From contig NZ_CBDCOT010000009.1 of NCBI RefSeq assembly GCF_965219885.1, positions 620,001 to 684,000 on the forward strand: DNA of 64,000 nt, written 5' to 3'. Shown one piece after another: positions 31,976-41,011 of this stretch. A model generated the notes under the pieces. It was not told where the DNA came from. It did not search any database and was given only the letters and a program-made list of their open reading frames with translations. The position numbers and the translations under genes were made by a program. How positions within the stretch are numbered: the stretch's first letter is position 1; each line of letters begins with the position of its first letter. This DNA comes from Curvivirga sp965219885 (GTDB lineage: Bacteria > Pseudomonadota > Alphaproteobacteria > UBA8366 > Aestuariispiraceae).

Positions 31976-33580
31976 TTACTTCACACGTGGTAGGTCATTG
32001 AAGCAATGCACCGGTGGAGGGGAAGATACTGTCCACTCCAATGTGGTTGCGCCTTCGCCCCAATAGTTATCACCAACGCGCTTACCAGCCTTCAATGTGT
32101 AAATCATCAAGAACACGAAGAAGATGGAAGAAGCGAAGGTTAGATAAGCACCATAGGAAGAAACAGCGTTCCAACCAGCCAAACCGTCAGCATAATCAAT
32201 GTAACGACGTGGCATGCCTGCTAAGCCTAAGAAATGTTGTGGGAAGAAGATCAAGTTCACACCAATGAATGTTGTCCAGAAGTGAATATGACCTGCAACT
32301 GTCGGGATCTGACGACCAGACATCTTACCCATCCAGTAATAGATACCCGCGAAGATCGCGAATAACGCACCCAAGGACAATACGTAATGGAAGTGAGCAA
32401 CCACATAATATGTATCATGCATTTGCAAATCCATACCGCCATTCGCCAATACCACACCTGTTACACCACCAACGGTGAATAGGAAGATAAAGGCAATCGC
32501 CCAAAGCATTGGCAATGTAAAGCGGATGGAACCGCCCCACATGGTCGCAATCCAAGAGAAAATTTTCACCCCTGTTGGAACCGCAATAACCATGGTTGCC
32601 ACTGTGAAGTATGCACGTGTATCAACGTCAAGACCAACTGTATACATATGGTGAGCCCATACCACGAAACCTACGAAACCAATCGCAACCATCGCATATG
32701 CCATCCCCAAATAACCGAATACCGGCTTGCGGGAGAAGGTAGAAATAATATGGGAAATGATACCGAAGCCCGGCAAAATCATGATGTATACTTCTGGATG
32801 ACCAAAGAACCAGAACAAATGCTGATACAAAATCGGGTCACCACCACCTTCAGGATTGAAGAAGGCTGTGCCGAAATTACGGTCTGTCAACAACATGGTA
32901 ATCGCACCGCCCAATACAGGTAGGGACAATACAAGCAAGAAGGCTGTGATCAATACAGACCATGCCATCAATGGCATTTTGTGTAATGTCATGCCTGGTG
33001 CACGCATGTTGAAGATTGTTGTGATGAAGTTAATCGCACCCAAAATAGAACTTACACCCGCCAAATGGAGGGCAAAGATCGCCATATCAACAGCCGCACC
33101 CGGATGGCCTAGCGTCGATGAGAGAGGTGGATAAACTGTCCAGCCGGTACCTGCACCGCCGCCGATTACTGCTGAAAGAAGCAACAATACGAAAGCTGGT
33201 ACGATCAACCAGAAACTGATGTTATTCATACGTGGGAAAGCCATATCCGGCGCACCGATCATCAACGGCACAAACCAGTTACCGAAGCCACCGATTACCG
33301 CTGGCATTACCACAAAGAATACCATGATCAAACCATGGGCGGTTACAACCACGTTCCATAGATGGCCATCGGCATTGCCGTCAGCATCCAACATGTATTG
33401 TACACCTGGGTCTTGCAATTCCATCCGCATATAAACGGAGAATGCACCACCGATCAAACCAGCAACAACAGAGAAGATCAGATACAAAGTACCGATATCT
33501 TTGTGGTTTGTAGAATAAACCCAGCGTTTCCAGCCAGTTGGGCCATGATCGTGGTCGTGGGCGTGAGTTGCTGTACTCAT
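31976..33580 (-). CDS. ctaD: Cytochrome c oxidase subunit I (aa3 type)
   Basis: This subunit reduces oxygen and pumps protons. All marks of an A-type heme-copper oxidase are visible: the low-spin heme His in VVTAHGLIMVFF, the D-channel segment GGFGNWFVPLMIGAPDMAFP, the CuB ligand and cross-linked Tyr in HPEVYIMILPGFG, the WAHHMYTVG His pair, and the heme ligands in HDTYYVVAHFHYVLS. Twelve membrane helices, 534 aa, normal. It follows coxB by 22 bp. Confidence 0.98.
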   Translation of the reverse strand: MSTATHAHDHDHGPTGWKRWVYSTNHKDIGTLYLIFSVVAGLIGGAFSVYMRMELQDPGVQYMLDADGNADGHLWNVVVTAHGLIMVFFVVMPAVIGGFGNWFVPLMIGAPDMAFPRMNNISFWLIVPAFVLLLLSAVIGGGAGTGWTVYPPLSSTLGHPGAAVDMAIFALHLAGVSSILGAINFITTIFNMRAPGMTLHKMPLMAWSVLITAFLLVLSLPVLGGAITMLLTDRNFGTAFFNPEGGGDPILYQHLFWFFGHPEVYIMILPGFGIISHIISTFSRKPVFGYLGMAYAMVAIGFVGFVVWAHHMYTVGLDVDTRAYFTVATMVIAVPTGVKIFSWIATMWGGSIRFTLPMLWAIAFIFLFTVGGVTGVVLANGGMDLQMHDTYYVVAHFHYVLSLGALFAIFAGIYYWMGKMSGRQIPTVAGHIHFWTTFIGVNLIFFPQHFLGLAGMPRRYIDYADGLAGWNAVSSYGAYLTFASSIFFVFLMIYTLKAGKRVGDNYWGEGATTLEWTVSSPPPVHCFNDLPRVK

Positions 33581-33602
33581 AACTTTTCTCCCTACCCTAA
33601 CC

Positions 33603-34478
33603 TTAATCCAACTCAGCTAGTTTGCTAGCTGGCTGTTCATTATTAATATCCAAAGCTGCATATTCAGCCTGAGCTTGTTTCACCCATTGTGCATATTCAG
33701 CTTGTGTTACAGCTTTAACCGCGATTGGCATGAAAGCGTGGTCTTTACCACAAAGCTCTGAACAGAACCCGTAATAGATACCTTCTTTACCTTCCGGAAT
33801 AATAAAGCCTTCTTCGTTCAAACGACCAGGTACTGTATCCATACGAACACCAAGTTCAGATACCGCCCAGTTGTGAATCACGTCTGCAGATGTCATCACT
33901 AAGCGTACGTTTTTACCAGTTGGAACAACCATTGCGTTGTCCACATCCATCAAACGTTTCACGCCTTTTTCTTCTGCTTCTTCAAATGTGCGTGCTTCGA
34001 TAAAAGAATCAAAGGCAAAACCGCCATCATCCGGATATTCATATTCCCAATACCATTGGTGACCAATAATCTTGATGGTCATATCGGCTTCGGAAACATC
34101 ATCAGATTTGTAAAGCAAACGAAGAGACGGGAAAGCCAAAGCTGCCAAGATCAAAATCGGCAACATGGTCCAAGCCACTTCTAACAATACGTGATGTGTT
34201 GTCTTACTTGGTGTCGGGTTCGCTTTTGAGTTAAAACGAATGCACACCCAAATCAACAACACCAATACAAAAACAGAAATTGCAGTGATCAATGGCATCA
34301 AGATATCATCGTGAAACCAAATTTGATCAACCGCTGCCGGATCAACCGGCTCGCTTAGGCCCAACTGCCATTTCACTGGATCAGCAGCTAGCGCCATACT
34401 CGCCATTCCAACAAGACCTGCAGCAACAGTACCTGTCGCCACACCTAGTTGACCTAGCTTCCGCGTAATCGCTTTCAT
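33603..34478 (-). CDS. ctaC: Cytochrome c oxidase subunit II
   Basis: Subunit II takes electrons from cytochrome c through its CuA centre. A signal peptide (to about residue 31, MASMALAA) is followed by two membrane helices (about 54-76 and 95-115) and a cupredoxin domain with the CuA motif YGFCSELCGKDHAFM. The frame opens at 34583, but GGGGACATA precedes the ATG at 34478, giving 291 aa. It heads the operon; a perfect FNR/FixK box lies 254 bp upstream. Confidence 0.97.
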   Translation of the reverse strand: MKAITRKLGQLGVATGTVAAGLVGMASMALAADPVKWQLGLSEPVDPAAVDQIWFHDDILMPLITAISVFVLVLLIWVCIRFNSKANPTPSKTTHHVLLEVAWTMLPILILAALAFPSLRLLYKSDDVSEADMTIKIIGHQWYWEYEYPDDGGFAFDSFIEARTFEEAEEKGVKRLMDVDNAMVVPTGKNVRLVMTSADVIHNWAVSELGVRMDTVPGRLNEEGFIIPEGKEGIYYGFCSELCGKDHAFMPIAVKAVTQAEYAQWVKQAQAEYAALDINNEQPASKLAELD

Positions 34479-34731
34479 TATGTCCCCATCCTTACAATTT
34501 TGGTGGACAGAAGCAGGTAAGATTTCCCCTCTTCCCCTGTCCCGGACTGATTTGGCGTTCCTTGTCATCACATCCGCATTCACTAAATTCTAGAAATGCG
34601 GGCAGTAGACGCAGTTCGCCCCTAATAAACCGAGTGAAATCATAAAGATTATGAAAAGAACTACAAGTAGCTGAAAATCATTGATTTTTTATTTCGCGCT
34701 GCAGCATGGCCTGAAAACACACCCCAATCTA

Positions 34732-34745
34732 TTGATTTATATCAA
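34732..34745 (-). promoter_or_regulatory. Perfect FNR/FixK box upstream of the aa3 oxidase operon
   Basis: TTGATTTATATCAA is an exact TTGAT-N4-ATCAA palindrome, in the 363-bp gap before coxB and after the DUF3422 terminator. Regulators of the FNR/FixK class bind this sequence; the window encodes one at 22798. The distance to coxB implies a long leader or repression from upstream. Confidence 0.8.
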
Positions 34746-34770
34746 TTTTTTGACATGTCGCTAACACATG

Positions 34771-34808
34771 AAAACAGGGGTGTGACACGGTGTCGCACCC
34801 CTGTTTTT
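34771..34808. terminator. Strong terminator after the DUF3422 gene
   Basis: AAAACAGGGGTGTGACA (34771-34787) pairs with TGTCGCACCCCTGTTTT (34791-34807) with one mismatch around a 3-base loop, 34 bp after the stop codon of the minus-strand DUF3422 gene. Confidence 0.88.
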
Positions 34809-34841
34809 AATCTTCAAAAATGACAAATTAACTAACAAAGT

Positions 34842-36254
34842 TTAATTCGTCGTATCATCCTCTTCGGACCCAATGATGGTTTTGCGAAGCTTACGGCCTG
34901 CAAGCCAAACACCCACCGCGATCACTGGAATAGCTGCCCCTTGTATCATTTCAATACTGACAGGAAGACCCGTTGATTTTACAGCTTTGGCCAGATAGCC
35001 AACCAAACCGACCGCGTAATAGGTAATGGCTGCGACAGAGAGACCTTCCACGGTTTCTTGTAGGCGAAGCTGCAACTTAGATCGACGAGCCATAGTAGAA
35101 AGAAGTTGTTGGTTTTGTTCTTCCAGCGCGAAATCAACGCGCGTGCGCAATAAATTCGCCGCACGAGTTGTTCGTCGTGATAATTCAGACAGGCGATCTT
35201 CCACGGAAACACAGGTACGCATCGCGGGAGCCAAACGACGGTCCAGAAATTCCCCAACCTGTTGGAAACCTGCAATGCGACCTTCGTTTAATTCTTTAAG
35301 CCGATCTTCTACAATCGCATAATATGCGCGGGACGCCGTCAATCGATAAACAGTCGAAGAAGATAACCGTTCAAGATGCGCTGACAGCCCTGTCAGCTGA
35401 GCCAGAATTTCGCCGTCATAATCACTATCAGGTTCTTGTTCTTCGCCATCTTCGTTTTGCGCAATGCGAGATGTTAAACTCGCTAAAGCCGCGTCCATAT
35501 GCACCATTTGAGCCGCTGCTTTTCGCGCCAGAGGCAATGTCATCAAGGCCATGTTGGAATAAGTCATAACTTCTAAAACACGTTGCAAGACGCGGCCCGC
35601 TTTCCAGCCGTTCAATTCACGGTTTTTAATCAAGACGCGACTATGTCCATCTCCATGAATTTGGAAATCAGTCCAGACCTGTGCTTCATCACTGGCAATA
35701 TTACTGGTTACCAAACATCCACGGGCCAGCCATTTACGCATGGTTTTCTCATCCGGTACTTCTTTCTCAGCCCCCATGAAGGCCACATGAACCGCAACGA
35801 TGCGTTCACCTGGTAAGGATTGCAACCAATCCGCAGGCACTTTACTGACCGGCATATAGGAAAACGGATCGACAAATTCACCCTCTACAAGGAATGTATA
35901 AGTGGAAAATTCCGAATGACGTTCCCAGCGTAAACGAAACGCGCCGAAATCAGCAGAGAAGTGGTTACTGCTATCTGAAGGCGGATTTACCCCCATGCGG
36001 GCACATAGTTCTTTTACATGGGCACGGTCCCTTTTCGCCCCGCCCTCACCAGAGGTCATGGCATAAAAGGTTGCCTTTGCAGGGGCCTCAATCCGCTCAA
36101 ACGGACGTGCATGCAATTCATTGGTTAGTTCATACCGATAGGGGTGATCCAATTTGGCTAATAAATCGGTTTGCGGCATGGAACTATCATCCACATTCAC
36201 CTCTGCCATACTGATCTCGATTTCTTTTTCGACTGCTTCCATCTCTTTGCCCAT
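34842..36254 (-). CDS. DUF3422 family membrane-anchored protein
   Basis: The protein begins with an acidic segment, then HPYRYELTNELHARPFERIEAPA, the DUF3422 hallmark, and a long domain to about residue 390 with helical, coiled-coil-prone parts. Two membrane helices close to the C-terminus (about 404-424 and 434-453) end in a basic, then acidic tail. The function of the family is unknown to me. Length, 470 aa, is normal. It stands alone between the oxidase operon and the divergent tldD gene. Confidence 0.88.
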   Translation of the reverse strand: MGKEMEAVEKEIEISMAEVNVDDSSMPQTDLLAKLDHPYRYELTNELHARPFERIEAPAKATFYAMTSGEGGAKRDRAHVKELCARMGVNPPSDSSNHFSADFGAFRLRWERHSEFSTYTFLVEGEFVDPFSYMPVSKVPADWLQSLPGERIVAVHVAFMGAEKEVPDEKTMRKWLARGCLVTSNIASDEAQVWTDFQIHGDGHSRVLIKNRELNGWKAGRVLQRVLEVMTYSNMALMTLPLARKAAAQMVHMDAALASLTSRIAQNEDGEEQEPDSDYDGEILAQLTGLSAHLERLSSSTVYRLTASRAYYAIVEDRLKELNEGRIAGFQQVGEFLDRRLAPAMRTCVSVEDRLSELSRRTTRAANLLRTRVDFALEEQNQQLLSTMARRSKLQLRLQETVEGLSVAAITYYAVGLVGYLAKAVKSTGLPVSIEMIQGAAIPVIAVGVWLAGRKLRKTIIGSEEDDTTN

Positions 36255-36653
36255 TTAATTACATCCGGAAGTCAGAATTATCTCTCTGCCCGGAACTTTC
36301 CCTTTAATTTTGTGCGGCCCTGTCTGCTTCTATTTAATTTGGCAGATATTGACCTTATTCATGCTAGGCACCACATAAGTTATTATCGAAGACTTCTATT
36401 GCATTGTTTTGCTGGCCTTGAGCCCTATATTTCTCTTGTTCTGGGCTTCGATACCAAATAGGTTAGTCTTCAAATAAACAATTCATAGCACATCTATTTT
36501 CTTATGATTGTTATCTTTTGATAAAAACAGTTTTTAATCTAACGATTAATACTGTTTCCACTACAAGAACCAGCTTCTTTTTAGTTACTGGGCCAAGATA
36601 AGTCATCAACAGATACAATAAAATTATGGAAGATAGAATAAAAGGATACAGGA
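36255..36653. other. Divergent intergenic region, DUF3422 gene and tldD
   Basis: This 399-bp AT-rich region must carry the promoters of the divergent DUF3422 and tldD genes. AAAGGATACAGGA precedes tldD as its ribosome-binding site. I see no repeat, RNA fold or conserved regulator site. Confidence 0.4.
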
Positions 36654-38087
36654 ATGTCTGACGTCTCTAAAACCGACTCTATTTTTTTCACCGACGGCGA
36701 ATTAGATAAAGCACGCGCGGAATCCATCGTGAATGACACCTTAAACGGTGCAGATGATGGTGAGTTGTTTTTAGAATATAAACAATCTGAAAATATTGTT
36801 TTTGAAGATGGGCGTATCCGTAGTGCAAGTTATGACACCTCCCAAGGCTTCGGTTTACGCGCTGTTTCAGGAGAAGTTTCCGGTTTCGCCCATTCATCCG
36901 ATATGAGCGAAGCAGGCCTTTTACGTGCAGCTGATGCGGTGAAAGCTGTAAAATCTGGTCATTCAGGCACATTGGCAGATGCACCACGCGCCACAAATCA
37001 AGCGCTTTATACTGATGACAATCCCTTGGGTAACATGACTTTTGAAAATAAGGTCGATCTTTTGCATCAAATGGATGCCTATGCCCGTGACAAAGACCCG
37101 CGCGTCAAACAGGTCAGCGCTAGTATCGGTGGTAGTTGGCAAGCAGTGCATATCTTGCGTCCGGGTGGATTACATCTAGCGGATATTCGTCCGATGGTAC
37201 GTGTAAATGTTTCTGTGGTTGTGGAACAAGGTGACCGCATGGAAAGTGGCAGCCATGGGTCTGGTGGTCGTTCCAACTATGATCTATTCGTCACCCCTGA
37301 TCATTGGCAGGGCGCGGTAGACGAAGCGTTACGTCAAGCCGTTGTAAATCTTGATTCTGTTGCTGCACCCGCTGGGGAAACAACCGTTGTTCTTGGACCG
37401 GGCTGGCCTGGTATTTTATTGCATGAAGCTGTTGGTCATGGGTTGGAAGGTGATTTCAATCGCAAGAAAACTTCTGTTTTCTCAGGCTTACTTGGGGAAC
37501 GTGTAGCAGCACCGGGCGTGACTGTGGTGGATGATGGCACCATTCCTGATCGTCGCGGCTCTATCACCATTGATGATGAAGGCACACCAGCAGGACGTAA
37601 CGTGTTAATCGAAGATGGTATTCTAAAAGGCTTTATGCAAGACCGCATGAATGCACGTCTGATGGGGGTTGAACCAACCGGTAACGGTCGTCGTCAATCT
37701 CATGCTCATATGCCAATTCCACGTATGACAAACACATACATGCTAGGCGGTGATCGCGATCCACAAGAAATTCTTGAATCCGTGAAAGATGGTATTTTCA
37801 CTGTGAATTTTGGCGGCGGACAGGTGGATATTACAAATGGTAAATTTGTATTCTCCTGCACAGAAGCCTACAAAATTGAAAATGGTAAACTGGGTGCCCC
37901 TGTGAAAGGTGCGACTTTGATTGGTAGCGGTGCTGATGCCCTGACACGTATTTCAATGATCGGGAATGATATGAAACTGGATCCGGGTGTTGGTACATGT
38001 GGTAAAGATGGACAAGGTGTACCTGTTGGCGTGGGCCAGCCAACCTTGCGTCTTGACGATTTAACTGTTGGTGGAACAGCGGCTTAA
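36654..38087 (+). CDS. tldD: Metalloprotease TldD
   Basis: TldD with TldE (PmbA) forms a peptidase that cleaves unfolded peptides and matures microcin B17 in E. coli. The zinc motif HEAVGH is at residues 257-262, within LLHEAVGHGLEGDFNRKK. The N-terminal domain with FEDGRIRSASYDTSQGFGLR and the C-terminal GGGQVDITNGKFVFSCTEAY segment are typical. It is 477 aa, normal. tldE is not in this window, which is usual. It lies before coxB in several alphaproteobacteria, as here. Confidence 0.96.
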   Translation: MSDVSKTDSIFFTDGELDKARAESIVNDTLNGADDGELFLEYKQSENIVFEDGRIRSASYDTSQGFGLRAVSGEVSGFAHSSDMSEAGLLRAADAVKAVKSGHSGTLADAPRATNQALYTDDNPLGNMTFENKVDLLHQMDAYARDKDPRVKQVSASIGGSWQAVHILRPGGLHLADIRPMVRVNVSVVVEQGDRMESGSHGSGGRSNYDLFVTPDHWQGAVDEALRQAVVNLDSVAAPAGETTVVLGPGWPGILLHEAVGHGLEGDFNRKKTSVFSGLLGERVAAPGVTVVDDGTIPDRRGSITIDDEGTPAGRNVLIEDGILKGFMQDRMNARLMGVEPTGNGRRQSHAHMPIPRMTNTYMLGGDRDPQEILESVKDGIFTVNFGGGQVDITNGKFVFSCTEAYKIENGKLGAPVKGATLIGSGADALTRISMIGNDMKLDPGVGTCGKDGQGVPVGVGQPTLRLDDLTVGGTAA

Positions 38088-38209
38088 ATTTGGCCGTCCT
38101 TGTCCAAAACAGTCTTTTTCCCAAATCTGAATTGCTATCTAGATATAGCTTTATATAATACTTCTAAATCAGAGGGGCTATCTGATTGATTATATAAGGC
38201 TTTAACTAG

Positions 38210-38635
38210 ATGCGATTAGCTTCGGTCTTTTGCAGTATTATCTTATTACTTACTTTATCTGCCTGTGATGACACAGAAAGTAAGGACAGCCCAAAGGCAA
38301 ATCTGCTTTTGGATATTCTTGATATTTCGTTTTCGGTGAAAGATGGTCGACAGGTTTTTAGTCATACCCGTGTTTTCCGTGAAACGAATGGCATTGATTT
38401 AATGATCACCCGTGGCAAAATTTGTGTTGAATCCAAAAAGACCTGTGTTGATGCCTTTGTTGAATATGAAGTGGAAGCTTATGGAAAGCTTACCCAAAAC
38501 AATCATCATGTGGCCACACGCCAAGGGGAAGATGAAATCACCTTTGAATATTGGGCCAAAGATGACAATGGGCATGAACATAAAATCAGCAAGACGCTGA
38601 TTGTGGATGGCGAGAAGGCCGCCGTAAAACACTAG
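38210..38635 (+). CDS. Small lipoprotein, 141 aa
   Basis: A signal peptide with lipobox LSAC places the lipidated Cys at residue 19. The mature part is about 120 residues, mostly beta-type, with a second Cys pair (KICVESKKTCVD) that could form a disulfide. I do not recognise the family. It lies 122 bp downstream of tldD on the plus strand, and its stop overlaps the convergent ynjD-type gene by 4 bp. Confidence 0.75.
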   Translation: MRLASVFCSIILLLTLSACDDTESKDSPKANLLLDILDISFSVKDGRQVFSHTRVFRETNGIDLMITRGKICVESKKTCVDAFVEYEVEAYGKLTQNNHHVATRQGEDEITFEYWAKDDNGHEHKISKTLIVDGEKAAVKH

Positions 38636-39264
38636 GTTCCAATTTCAATAACAGGGCCATTAGCTGCCTTTGCGTCCGCAGGATCGTGAGTCACCATAAT
38701 GACGGGCAGCTTTAAGTCTTTGGCCCTACCAAACACAAAGCCGCGAAAACGTTCCCGTAACTCCTGATCTAGCTTAGAAAACGGCTCATCCAACAACAAA
38801 GCGCGTGGTTCTGATAACAACATCCGCATACAACTGACTCGCGCCCTTTGACCGCCAGATAGACGTGCAGGGTCGCGTTTTTCAAATCCTTCAAGATTTG
38901 CATCTTTCAAAGCTTGCTTAATCCGTAATTTACGCTCAATACCTTTGATTTCAGCTGGAATACCCAAGCTTAAATTCTGCGCCACATTCATATGCGGAAA
39001 AAGTAAATCATCTTGATATAAAATGCCGATGCGGCGTGTCTCAGCAGGCCATCTTTCCACTGAGACGTCATCCACATAAACTTTACCAAACGCTGTAAAA
39101 TCGCGCGATAAACCGCCACCGATATAATCCAACAGGCTAGATTTGCCAGCACCTGATGGTCCCATCAACGTCAGGCATTGCCCATCTTTGACGAGACAGG
39201 AAATCGGATCAAATAAAGATTGCTCGTCCAATTTAATCTGAACATCTTCTAGGCGCAAGCTCAT
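38632..39264 (-). CDS. ynjD: ABC importer ATP-binding protein, YnjD type
   Basis: Walker A GPSGAGKSS (residues 35-43), signature LSGGQRARVSC and Walker B ALLLDEPFSKLD are intact, with the switch His in IMVTHDPADAKA. The start is set at 39264, where the permease stop and this ATG share a base (TGATG), giving 210 aa; an upstream in-frame ATG is unlikely. It forms a coupled unit with the permease and binding protein genes upstream. The YnjBCD system resembles thiamine/iron importers; its substrate is not established. Confidence 0.88.
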   Translation of the reverse strand: MSLRLEDVQIKLDEQSLFDPISCLVKDGQCLTLMGPSGAGKSSLLDYIGGGLSRDFTAFGKVYVDDVSVERWPAETRRIGILYQDDLLFPHMNVAQNLSLGIPAEIKGIERKLRIKQALKDANLEGFEKRDPARLSGGQRARVSCMRMLLSEPRALLLDEPFSKLDQELRERFRGFVFGRAKDLKLPVIMVTHDPADAKAANGPVIEIGT

Positions 39265-40994
39265 CAACGCTCCCCTAACATGCCAAGGCGGTTTGCAAAT
39301 ATCCATTTTGGTAAGATTGTCGCAATGCCAAAGATAATAAAAGGCAAAATCGCCTGTACAAATGCATAAATACCGATGACCCGACGATCACTTCCACTAC
39401 TAAGTGCGACCGCCTCTGTGGTCAATGTTTCGATGCGCCCCGCACCCATAAATAAAGTGGTCAGATATTGGGCTATACTCACGGCAAAACCAATCGCAAA
39501 TGCAATAAGAATTGGGCGTAATAACATAGGTAATTTAATCTTAAACAAAATGCGAAGACGATCTTGTCCCAATACCTTAGCCGTATGAATGTAACGTGAG
39601 TCCAGGTTAGAATAGGGCCCTTGTAAAGAAAGATACATATAGGGAAGCACAAATAGAAGATGCGACCAAACTACCCCGATATAAACACCATCCAAATGCA
39701 ACGTCAGCGTAAAAAGTTGTACACCAAAAAGGAAAGCTAATTGAGGCACAAGTAAAGGAATGTAAATCAACATCTGCATGGCATAAACAAAGCGTTTTCG
39801 CTGATCTTGTTGTGTTTCCAAACAACCGATAACAAGAATTAATGACAGGAGAGTAGAAAACAAACCAAGACAGATAGTATGCCATAAGGCGTCCCCAACA
39901 CCGTCTAAATGACGTGACCAGTATTTTATTGTCCATAAAGACGGTAAGGCATCCGGATATTTCCAACGTCCTGCGAAAGACCAGACAAACAAAATGACAA
40001 CCGAAAACGCACCTAGCAAAAATACCAAACCGGAAAATCCACGCATGATCTTTGCAACACCGCCCTCAACCAAACGTGACGAGAAAACATAGCGTTGCCC
40101 GTGCATCACTGATTTAGATAACCAAAACTTACCTAACTGTTCCAACATAATCCAAACTAGAACTGCGGTGAAAGCAATTACCATCTGTATCATTGCCCCC
40201 ATTGCGGCTAGATATTGAAATGACAAATCTCCATCATTGAACCAACGCAGCACCAGAATACCCAGATTGGGCGAGTTTGAAGGCAATAAAATAATTGCCA
40301 TATCAACAACAGATACAGAAAACACCAAAACAGCCAAAACTGGTAAACGCATTCGACCATATATCTGAGGCAATATTGCCTTTGACCACCCCATCAAACG
40401 CCCATAGCCGAGCCCACGCATAACACGAAGTCCCCGGTTTACGGGTATTTCATTCATGGCCCCAAGCGTCATAATCAACAAAAATGGTATTTCTTTCACA
40501 AGTAAGGCGACGATCAGACTTCCGCCATAAACATCAGGAAAAAAGGAAACAGGCACCGGGCGATCAAAGCCTGTGAATTCAGGCGATAGAAGGCGTAAAA
40601 TCCAACCAGACGGCGCCAACAAAAACACCAGACCTAAACTTAAAGAAACATGTGGTATCGATAATATCGGACTTAATCCACGCAGGATTCTATCGAATAT
40701 CTTTGTCTGATAGAAACAGGCACAAATCAGCTGGCAGAATGCAAACGCCAAAAAGGTGGCAATAATACCAATAAAGAAAGACCGGAATACAGCACCATTA
40801 ACAGCAGGGTAAGACCAAAACCTTTCCCAGACATCTAAAGAAAAGCTATGGCTGCCTAAAGCTGGAAAATAACCCAATGCAGGTAAAAGGCTCCCCAAGA
40901 TACCCGCGACAACAGGTATCAGGAACAAGCCTAAAACCAGTACCGGAAAAGTTGGAAAATAGTCCGGTGAGAATAAATCCTTGAGGAACCGCAT
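39264..40994 (-). CDS. ynjC: ABC importer double permease, YnjC type
   Basis: About twelve membrane helices form two fused permease halves, each with an ABC-interaction loop: GYGRLMGWSKAILPQIYG in the first half and VLGQDRLRILFKIKLPMLLR in the second. This fused layout is shared by ThiP, iron permeases and YnjC; the YnjB-like neighbour favours YnjC. It is 576 aa, somewhat longer than the E. coli protein. It begins 17 bp after the binding protein gene and overlaps the ATPase gene. Confidence 0.88.
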   Translation of the reverse strand: MRFLKDLFSPDYFPTFPVLVLGLFLIPVVAGILGSLLPALGYFPALGSHSFSLDVWERFWSYPAVNGAVFRSFFIGIIATFLAFAFCQLICACFYQTKIFDRILRGLSPILSIPHVSLSLGLVFLLAPSGWILRLLSPEFTGFDRPVPVSFFPDVYGGSLIVALLVKEIPFLLIMTLGAMNEIPVNRGLRVMRGLGYGRLMGWSKAILPQIYGRMRLPVLAVLVFSVSVVDMAIILLPSNSPNLGILVLRWFNDGDLSFQYLAAMGAMIQMVIAFTAVLVWIMLEQLGKFWLSKSVMHGQRYVFSSRLVEGGVAKIMRGFSGLVFLLGAFSVVILFVWSFAGRWKYPDALPSLWTIKYWSRHLDGVGDALWHTICLGLFSTLLSLILVIGCLETQQDQRKRFVYAMQMLIYIPLLVPQLAFLFGVQLFTLTLHLDGVYIGVVWSHLLFVLPYMYLSLQGPYSNLDSRYIHTAKVLGQDRLRILFKIKLPMLLRPILIAFAIGFAVSIAQYLTTLFMGAGRIETLTTEAVALSSGSDRRVIGIYAFVQAILPFIIFGIATILPKWIFANRLGMLGER

Positions 40995-41011
40995 CTAAAA
41001 ATTATTGTTGT

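Noticed and set aside
36171..36461. 96-codon plus-strand frame across the DUF3422 start
   Set aside because: It overlaps the well-supported DUF3422 coding start on the other strand and has a Cys/His/Leu-rich shadow composition without a ribosome-binding site.
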